Of a stretch of DNA of 37,885 nucleotides, positions 32,903 through 37,885 are shown in pieces. Each line of letters starts with the position of its first letter. Position 1 is the first letter of the stretch. Location of the stretch: assembly GCA_902594005.1 (NCBI GenBank), contig CACJKN010000012.1:1-37885 (forward strand). The letters are read 5' to 3'. The notes below the pieces were generated by a model. That model had not been told where the DNA came from. It was given only the letters and a program-made list of their open reading frames with translations, and made no database searches. The translations under genes were made by a program, and so were the position numbers. The stretch is from an uncultured SAR86 cluster bacterium (lineage in GTDB: Bacteria > Pseudomonadota > Gammaproteobacteria > Magnimaribacterales > D2472).

Positions 32903-34084
32903 ATGGCAGAAAAAGCATTTATTGTAGAGGCAGTTAGGACTGCTGGTGGAAAAAGAGATGGAAGATTAAGTTTATGGCATCCTGCAGATTTAGGGGCAAA
33001 AGTACTTGATGAGATAGTCTCTAGACTGGATATGGATCCTGAGCTAGTAGATGATGTAATCTTTGGTTGTGTTGATCAAGTTGGAGCCCAGTCAGGAAAT
33101 ATTGCAAGGAATGCAGTTCTTTCTTCCTCTTTTCCTGAGTCTGTTCCTGGTACTTCTGTGGATAGACAATGCGGTTCTTCGCAACAAGCAATTCATTTTG
33201 CTATTCAAGCAGTAATGTCTGGTACACAGGATATCGTCATAGGTGGTGGTGTTGAAGTTATGTCAATGGTTCCAATTGGAGCCGCAGTAAAAGACGGTTT
33301 TGATGCAGGTCATGGACTCCCATTTGATTCAGAGGGAATGAAACATAGATATCCGGGGATATTCTTTTCACAATTTACTGGTGCTGAACTTGTTGCAGAT
33401 AAATGGAATCTTTCAAGAGAAGATCTTGATCAATTTGCCCTAGAAAGTCATCAAAAAGCAGCTAATGCAACAGAATCTAATTTTTTTGATCGTGAAATTC
33501 TTCCCGTTAAAGGCAAGAATGCTGAAGGCATTGAAGATATGGTAATCGCTGATGAGGGAATAAGATTTGATGCAAGCTTTGATAAATTGGCTGGCTTGAA
33601 GACTGTTACCGAAGGCGGGGTTATAACCGCTGGAAATGCAAGCCAAATAACTGATGGAGCTGCAGCAGTTTTAGTTTGTAATGAATCAGGCCTCAAGAAA
33701 ATTCAAGCAAACCCAAGAGCAGAAATAGTATCAATCTCTGTCGTAGGAGATGACCCAGTATTTATGCTGACTGGTCCAATTCCTGCTTCAAAAAAAGCAT
33801 TAGAAGCTGCAAATTTATCAATAGATGATATAGATCTTTATGAGGTCAATGAAGCATTTGCTCCTGTTCCTCTTGCATGGGCAGCTGAGCTACATGCTGA
33901 TAAGGAAAAGCTTAATGTAAATGGGGGCGCAATGGCTTTAGGTCATCCCCTAGGAGCTACGGGTGCAAAACTAATGACTACACTTCTTCATGAAATGGAG
34001 AGAAGAGAGTCAAAATATGGTCTCCAAGCAATTTGTGAAGGTGGCGGAACTGCAAATGCGACCATAATAAAAAGAGTAAGTTAA
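32903..34084 (+). CDS. Acetyl-CoA acyltransferase (thiolase)
   Basis: A thiolase-superfamily enzyme that cleaves or forms 3-ketoacyl-CoA. At 393 aa it has the usual length. The nucleophile Cys lies in SVDRQCGSSQQAI (about residue 88), the catalytic His in NGGAMALGHPLGATGA, and the second Cys in the C-terminal CEGGGTANATII; NEAFAPV is also typical. These segments favour a degradative or acetyl-CoA acetyltransferase type, but substrate chain length cannot be read from the sequence. No partner beta-oxidation gene (FadB-like) is adjacent. A GGAG ribosome site precedes the ATG. Confidence 0.94.
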   Translation: MAEKAFIVEAVRTAGGKRDGRLSLWHPADLGAKVLDEIVSRLDMDPELVDDVIFGCVDQVGAQSGNIARNAVLSSSFPESVPGTSVDRQCGSSQQAIHFAIQAVMSGTQDIVIGGGVEVMSMVPIGAAVKDGFDAGHGLPFDSEGMKHRYPGIFFSQFTGAELVADKWNLSREDLDQFALESHQKAANATESNFFDREILPVKGKNAEGIEDMVIADEGIRFDASFDKLAGLKTVTEGGVITAGNASQITDGAAAVLVCNESGLKKIQANPRAEIVSISVVGDDPVFMLTGPIPASKKALEAANLSIDDIDLYEVNEAFAPVPLAWAAELHADKEKLNVNGGAMALGHPLGATGAKLMTTLLHEMERRESKYGLQAICEGGGTANATIIKRVS

Positions 34085-34115
34085 AGAAATCCTAAGTAGA
34101 TACTCTTAAATTGTT

Positions 34116-35558
34116 ATGCAATCAGGCCTTAAGAATTCTTATGCCCAGGATTTGCCTGAGTTATCAAAGAAGTGTATTCCTTCCGGGTTCCAGAATTCTG
34201 AAATAATTCTTAAAAATTATGAACTTGGAGAAGAGCTTGGTTTTAGTAAAAAGTTCTTAGACTCTGATAAATGTCTGAATGTTTTCAGTGGTAATGCATT
34301 ACTTAGAGATTCAATACCTATTGCTCAAGCATACTCCGGACATCAATTTGGACAATTTAATCCAAATCTTGGTGATGGAAGAGCTATCTTGCTTGGAGAG
34401 ATTAACAATCTAGATATTCAATTAAAAGGTATTGGACAAACGCCTTTTTCTAGAAGGGGAGACGGAAAATCTGCTCTTAGTCCTGTATTAAGAGAATACA
34501 TAATAAGCGAATTCATGAATGCAGCTGGGATTCCAACAACTCGAGCACTACTTGCTTTAAAAACTAATGAAAGTGTTACTAGAGACACTGAGCTTCCTGG
34601 AGGTATTCTTGCAAGAGTTGCTAATAGTCATATAAGAATAGGTACATTCGAGTTTGCTGCTATGCAAGGCACTCATATATTAAAAAAGTTAGCGGATTAT
34701 TCTATTCTTAGACATTACCCTGAATTAAAAAATACCAATGAAAGATATATAAAGTTTTTTGCTGCTGTATGTGAAAGTCAGACAAGATTAGTTTCTAAGT
34801 GGATGAATATTGGCTTTATTCATGGCGTTATGAATACAGATAATATGACTGTTTCTGGAGAAACGATTGACTATGGACCATGCGCTTTTATGGATTATTA
34901 TGATCCAAAGACAGTTTTTAGCTCAATAGATGTTGCAGGAAGGTATTGTTACGGAAATCAACCTGCAATTCTTGTTTGGAATCTTTCTAAATTAGCTGAA
35001 GCTCTCATCCCCCTCATTGATGATAATGAGCAAAAATCAATTGAAAAATTAACTGAAGTTCTTCAAGTAGTAATGCCTTCCTTCGAAAAGTACTTTTACT
35101 CGGAAATGGGAGAAAAGCTAGGTATTGATTCGATAAATCAAAACAATATAAACCTTGTAAAAGATTATCTTAAAATATTAGATTCAAATTCAATTGATTT
35201 CACTCTGTCATTTAGAGACTTTTCAAAAATCCTCAACAAGACAAAGAGTATAAAGGATTCAGTTTTTAAAAATTCAGGTGATTTCAAGAAGTGGACTGAA
35301 GATTGGATGATAAAAATTATCACAGAAAAGACGAATATTAAAGATATTACAAAGAAAATGGATTTAACTAATCCATGTTATATCCCAAGGAATCATATTA
35401 TTGAGGACGCACTTGAAAATGCTGTAAATGGCGACATGAAACTTATCAATGAAATTCTTGAGCTATATAAAAATCCCTTTGATGAGAATAAATATACTGA
35501 AACTTTTAAGAAGCCCTCTGAAACAAATACACCATTTGTAACATTTTGTGGCACTTAA
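34116..35558 (+). CDS. selO: SelO-family protein adenylyltransferase (YdiU)
   Basis: SelO is a pseudokinase-fold enzyme that transfers AMP to Ser, Thr and Tyr of target proteins and affects redox stress responses. At 480 aa it matches E. coli YdiU (478). Motifs: AYSGHQFGQFNPNLGDGRAILLGE (glycine-rich segment), DIQLKGIGQTPFSRRGDGKSALSPVLREYI, PGGILARVANSHIRIGTFEF, and the catalytic-metal region FIHGVMNTDNMTVSGETIDYGPCAFMD. The C-terminus FVTFCGT carries the conserved Cys of the family. It is convergent with DUF1993, with only 10 bases between them and no clear terminator. Confidence 0.95.
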   Translation: MQSGLKNSYAQDLPELSKKCIPSGFQNSEIILKNYELGEELGFSKKFLDSDKCLNVFSGNALLRDSIPIAQAYSGHQFGQFNPNLGDGRAILLGEINNLDIQLKGIGQTPFSRRGDGKSALSPVLREYIISEFMNAAGIPTTRALLALKTNESVTRDTELPGGILARVANSHIRIGTFEFAAMQGTHILKKLADYSILRHYPELKNTNERYIKFFAAVCESQTRLVSKWMNIGFIHGVMNTDNMTVSGETIDYGPCAFMDYYDPKTVFSSIDVAGRYCYGNQPAILVWNLSKLAEALIPLIDDNEQKSIEKLTEVLQVVMPSFEKYFYSEMGEKLGIDSINQNNINLVKDYLKILDSNSIDFTLSFRDFSKILNKTKSIKDSVFKNSGDFKKWTEDWMIKIITEKTNIKDITKKMDLTNPCYIPRNHIIEDALENAVNGDMKLINEILELYKNPFDENKYTETFKKPSETNTPFVTFCGT

Positions 35559-35568
35559 GAGTATTAGT

Positions 35569-36090
35569 TTAGTTTTTTATTCTTAGTGTTCCAGCAAAAT
35601 CAAGTTTACCTATTTCAAGACCTTTAACTCTGAACAGATCATATAATGTTGTAACATGAAAATAGAAATTAGGAAGTGAGAAAGAAAGAATAAAGTCCTC
35701 TGCTGTAAAGGCCCATTCTATTTGCCCCATTCTAAACATTACTTCTTTCCCTGAAAGAGAGTTTATATCTTCATCAGAAAAAAGATTTAATTTTTCCTCA
35801 GCATTTTCAAGCATATCAATAAGATCATTGAAACTTAAATTCTCTGGCATTTTTGGAGGAGCGAATTCACCTGTTTTTAGTGCATCTATAGCACCTAAAG
35901 AATGATGTACGACACTGAAAACTTGGAAAGTTAATGGGGCCATGTCCTCTATCAATCTCATTTCAGCGAGATCATTTAAGTTTGCACCTTCATCAGTAAA
36001 ATATTTTTCAGCTTTCTTCATAATAGCTAAAGATGCAGGAAGAAGTTGTCTGTAAGTTTTAAGCGATGCATCGCTGAGCGAAATACTCAT
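35569..36090 (-). CDS. DUF1993 family protein
   Basis: A 173-aa cytoplasmic protein that looks like a DUF1993 member, a DinB-like four-helix bundle of unknown function. Support: the N-terminal SLSDASLKTYRQLLPASLAIMKKAEKYF, RLIEDMAPLTFQVFSVVHHSLGAIDAL and the C-terminal FSLPNFYFHVTTLYDLFRVKGLEIGKLDF, which recall family patterns (LRNM..ML.KA, L..DM.P...Q, P.FYFH...AY.ILR..G...GK.DF). There is a GGAG ribosome site. It follows proS by 13 bases on the same strand and is probably cotranscribed with it. Confidence 0.85.
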   Translation of the reverse strand: MSISLSDASLKTYRQLLPASLAIMKKAEKYFTDEGANLNDLAEMRLIEDMAPLTFQVFSVVHHSLGAIDALKTGEFAPPKMPENLSFNDLIDMLENAEEKLNLFSDEDINSLSGKEVMFRMGQIEWAFTAEDFILSFSLPNFYFHVTTLYDLFRVKGLEIGKLDFAGTLRIKN

Positions 36091-36103
36091 ATTTTTCTCC
36101 TAT

Positions 36104-37369
36104 TTAAATTATTTCCTCTACTTCATTCAAAGCAGAAGCCACTTTCTCTCCATTCCTGAAGATAATTTCAACCTTGTTATGATCCGTAAAATTTTTACCA
36201 AAAACGATCGATACAGGAACACCAATTAACTCAGAATCTTTAATCTTTTTTCCAAAACCATCATCTCGATCATCCAATATTACCTCGAACCCTTTCTGAG
36301 TGAGTTCTTTATAAAGTTTTCTGGATGATGCTTCAATATTTTTGTCTTTATCAGCCCTGATTGTAATTATATTTAAATCAAAAGGAGAAATAGATTTTGG
36401 CCAAATAATTCCCTTATCATCAAAATTTTGTTCTATTGCAGCCGCGACTATCCTTGAGATACCTATTCCATAACATCCCATGTGCATGTTTTTAGCTTTA
36501 CCAGAGTCATCTAAAACAGTCGCATTCATATTTTCGCTATACAGCTTGCCCAATTGGAATATATGTCCCACTTCAATACCTTTTGTAATTTCCAGCAATC
36601 CATTCCCATCAGGCGATTCTTGTCCAACTAGTGATTTTGAATCTTGACCATTTTCAAGCAAAAGCTCAGCATTAACTGCATAATCAGATTTATCAGATAC
36701 TGCAAGAGTATCTTCACCATTTTCTGCAAGTACATGAAATTCCTCAGATTTATCTCCACCAATTGCGCCTGAGTCTGCTTTTACTATTTTGAAATCTAGT
36801 CCTATTCTCTCAAAAATTTTTGAGTAGGCATTTCTCATTATTTGGTATGTTTCTTCCAAGCTTTCTTCAGAAAGATGAAAGCTGTAAGAATCTTTCATTA
36901 AGAATTCTCTACTCCTCATCACTCCATATCTTGGTCTTATTTCATCTCTAAATTTAGTTTGTATTTGATATATATTCAAAGGAAGCTCTTTATAACTTTT
37001 GACATTATTTTTAATTAAATCAGTTATTACTTCTTCATGAGTAGGGCCTAGGCAAAAATCTCTATCGTGACGATCTTTAAATCTAAGCAATTCTGGACCA
37101 AATTTGTCCCATCTCTTTGATTCATTCCATAAGTCCTTTGGTTGCACCATCGGCATTAGCACTTCATGTGCTCCTGCATTGTTCATCTCTTCTCTAACAA
37201 TATTTTCAACTTTATTTAAGACCCTTAAACCAAGTGGAAGCCATGTATAAATCCCAGAGGCATTTTTTCTTATCATGCCAGACTTAAGCATGAGGCTATT
37301 ACTTATAACTTGAGCATCCTCAGAAGCAGTATCTTTTAGTGTAGGAATGAAATAATTTGACCAAAACAT
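36104..37369 (-). CDS. proS: Prolyl-tRNA synthetase without the editing insertion domain
   Basis: ProRS is the class II synthetase that charges tRNA-Pro. At 421 aa it is far shorter than E. coli (572). The start [29 protein letters not shown], motif 2 ([29 protein letters not shown]) and motif 3 ([19 protein letters not shown]) are all prokaryote-type. Between [14 protein letters not shown] and [23 protein letters not shown], where bacterial enzymes carry an INS domain of about 180 residues that removes mischarged Ala, there is only a linker of about 30-40. The C-terminal anticodon domain ([20 protein letters not shown]) is present. This resembles the INS-less alphaproteobacterial and mitochondrial enzymes. 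Cis editing of Ala-tRNA-Pro should be lost. Confidence 0.96.
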   Translation of the reverse strand: MFWSNYFIPTLKDTASEDAQVISNSLMLKSGMIRKNASGIYTWLPLGLRVLNKVENIVREEMNNAGAHEVLMPMVQPKDLWNESKRWDKFGPELLRFKDRHDRDFCLGPTHEEVITDLIKNNVKSYKELPLNIYQIQTKFRDEIRPRYGVMRSREFLMKDSYSFHLSEESLEETYQIMRNAYSKIFERIGLDFKIVKADSGAIGGDKSEEFHVLAENGEDTLAVSDKSDYAVNAELLLENGQDSKSLVGQESPDGNGLLEITKGIEVGHIFQLGKLYSENMNATVLDDSGKAKNMHMGCYGIGISRIVAAAIEQNFDDKGIIWPKSISPFDLNIITIRADKDKNIEASSRKLYKELTQKGFEVILDDRDDGFGKKIKDSELIGVPVSIVFGKNFTDHNKVEIIFRNGEKVASALNEVEEII

Positions 37370-37434
37370 ATCTATTTTATTTTTGCATATAAAAAATACT
37401 TATAGTTTATAATTTTATAGTTTTTTTTAGTTAT
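37370..37434. promoter_or_regulatory. Divergent promoter region between proS and the FmdB gene
   Basis: A 65-base, almost pure AT stretch separates the divergent genes. Reading rightwards, TATAAT at 37408-37413 is a good -10 for the zinc-ribbon/aspS unit, with TTGCAT at 37383-37388 as a -35 at a long 19-base spacing. The reverse strand has a TAAAAT-like -10 for proS very close to its ATG. No operator is visible. Confidence 0.4.
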
Positions 37435-37716
37435 ATGCCCATTTATGAATACAAATGCTCAAATTGTGGGCATCAATTTGAAAAAATACAGAAATTTTCG
37501 GATGATCCACTAAAAAAATGTCCAAATTGTGATAAAAATGCTTTAAATAAGTTAATATCCAGCCCATCATTTAGGCTTAAGGGCAGTGGATGGTATGAAA
37601 CTGACTTTAAAACAGGTAATAAAAAGAACATACTAAATAAAGAAAAAGATACCAAAGACTCCACAAAGTCTAAAAAAAAGAATAAGGATAGCGGAAAGGT
37701 AAGCAATGAGAACTGA
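37435..37716 (+). CDS. FmdB-family zinc-ribbon protein
   Basis: A 93-aa protein with the FmdB/CxxC_CxxC_SSSS signature: [25 protein letters not shown], then [32 protein letters not shown]. The two CxxC pairs (Cys8/Cys11 and Cys29/Cys32) should bind one zinc. The C-terminal third (about 60-93) is a low-complexity Lys/Asp/Ser/Asn tail. The biochemical role of the family is unclear. It lies upstream of aspS, as in many proteobacteria, and overlaps it by 11 bases. Confidence 0.92.
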   Translation: MPIYEYKCSNCGHQFEKIQKFSDDPLKKCPNCDKNALNKLISSPSFRLKGSGWYETDFKTGNKKNILNKEKDTKDSTKSKKKNKDSGKVSNEN

Positions 37717-37885
37717 ATACTGTGGGAATGTAACTAAAGAACATTTAGGAAAAGATGTTTCAATATGTGGTTGGGTCCATCGAAGGCGAGACCATGGCGG
37801 CGTTATTTTTCTTGATATAAGAGATCTTGAGGGTATTTGTCAGGCAGTTATCGATCCATCCAACGAAGAGGCATTTTCTCTTGCA
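37706..37885 (+). CDS. aspS: Aspartyl-tRNA synthetase, N-terminal 60 residues
   Basis: The first 60 codons of the class II aspartyl-tRNA synthetase; the gene runs off the window. The OB-fold anticodon-binding domain is recognisable: [19 protein letters not shown], then [20 protein letters not shown] and [11 protein letters not shown], nearly matching the E. coli start MRTEYCGQL...[20 protein letters not shown]. The ATG lies in the last codons of the FmdB-type gene, so translation is probably coupled. Whether the enzyme is discriminating or also charges tRNA-Asn cannot be decided from this part. Confidence 0.96.
   Translation, partial: MRTEYCGNVTKEHLGKDVSICGWVHRRRDHGGVIFLDIRDLEGICQAVIDPSNEEAFSLA

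Overview
The window is a dense, AT-rich chromosomal segment (about one third G+C by eye; not computed) from a Gram-negative bacterium with a streamlined genome. It is most likely a marine gammaproteobacterium of the SAR86 type. The class is inferred from gene order and content: petC-sspA, lpoA/rsmI-rnpB-mraZ, the dcw cluster, rpsF-rpsR-rplI-dnaB-alr, and pyrG-kdsA-eno-ftsB-ispDF-surE-pcm...fdxA-recA. sspA, lpoA and ftsB in these positions are gammaproteobacterial traits, and kdsA implies lipopolysaccharide. The clade within the Gammaproteobacteria is a guess. UGA is used as a stop. No tRNA, rRNA, IS element, prophage or CRISPR array was seen, and no intergenic gap exceeds about 300 bases.

Layout. 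1-3140: end of cytochrome c1, sspA, a reverse-strand LpoA-like lipoprotein, rsmI and the RNase P RNA gene. 3154-19289: a dcw cell-wall and division cluster opened by a four-repeat MraZ operator: mraZ, ftsZ, rsmH, ftsL, ftsI, murE, an unknown exported protein, murF, mraY, murD, ftsW, murG, murC, ddlB, ftsQ, ftsA. Nearly all junctions overlap (ATGA or TAATG), so this looks like one long operon. 19286-22980: rpsF-rpsR-rplI-dnaB-alr with its own promoter. 22981-24072: a diiron ferritin-like oxidase. 24130-31394: pyrG, kdsA, eno, ftsB, a fused ispDF, surE, pcm and a DUF368 (PopT-like) transporter. 31391-32893: fdxA on the reverse strand, then recA with a textbook LexA box and a terminator. 32903-36090: thiolase, selO and DUF1993. 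36104-end: a short prolyl-tRNA synthetase, an FmdB zinc ribbon and the start of aspS.

How the genes work together. Most of the window serves the envelope. MurC/D/E/F, Alr and Ddl make UDP-MurNAc-pentapeptide; MraY and MurG make lipid I and II; FtsW, FtsI, FtsQLB, FtsA and FtsZ form the divisome. PopT (DUF368) would recycle the undecaprenyl-phosphate carrier, IspDF feeds its isoprenoid precursors, and KdsA supplies Kdo for LPS.

No defence system, mobile island or new multi-gene system was found. The unusual content is remodelling of the core. ftsZ has moved from its normal place after ftsA to the second position, directly behind mraZ. The MraZ operator resembles the Mollicute consensus (AAAGTG, about 10-bp period). 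MurD is shortened and has an altered P-loop. FtsI has SSQ instead of SxN. IspD and IspF are fused, ProRS lacks its editing insertion, and the truD/nlpD/rpoS/mutS/cinA genes usually interleaved in the eno-to-recA block are missing. Two unassigned proteins (9003-9590 and 22981-24072) sit inside otherwise essential operons.
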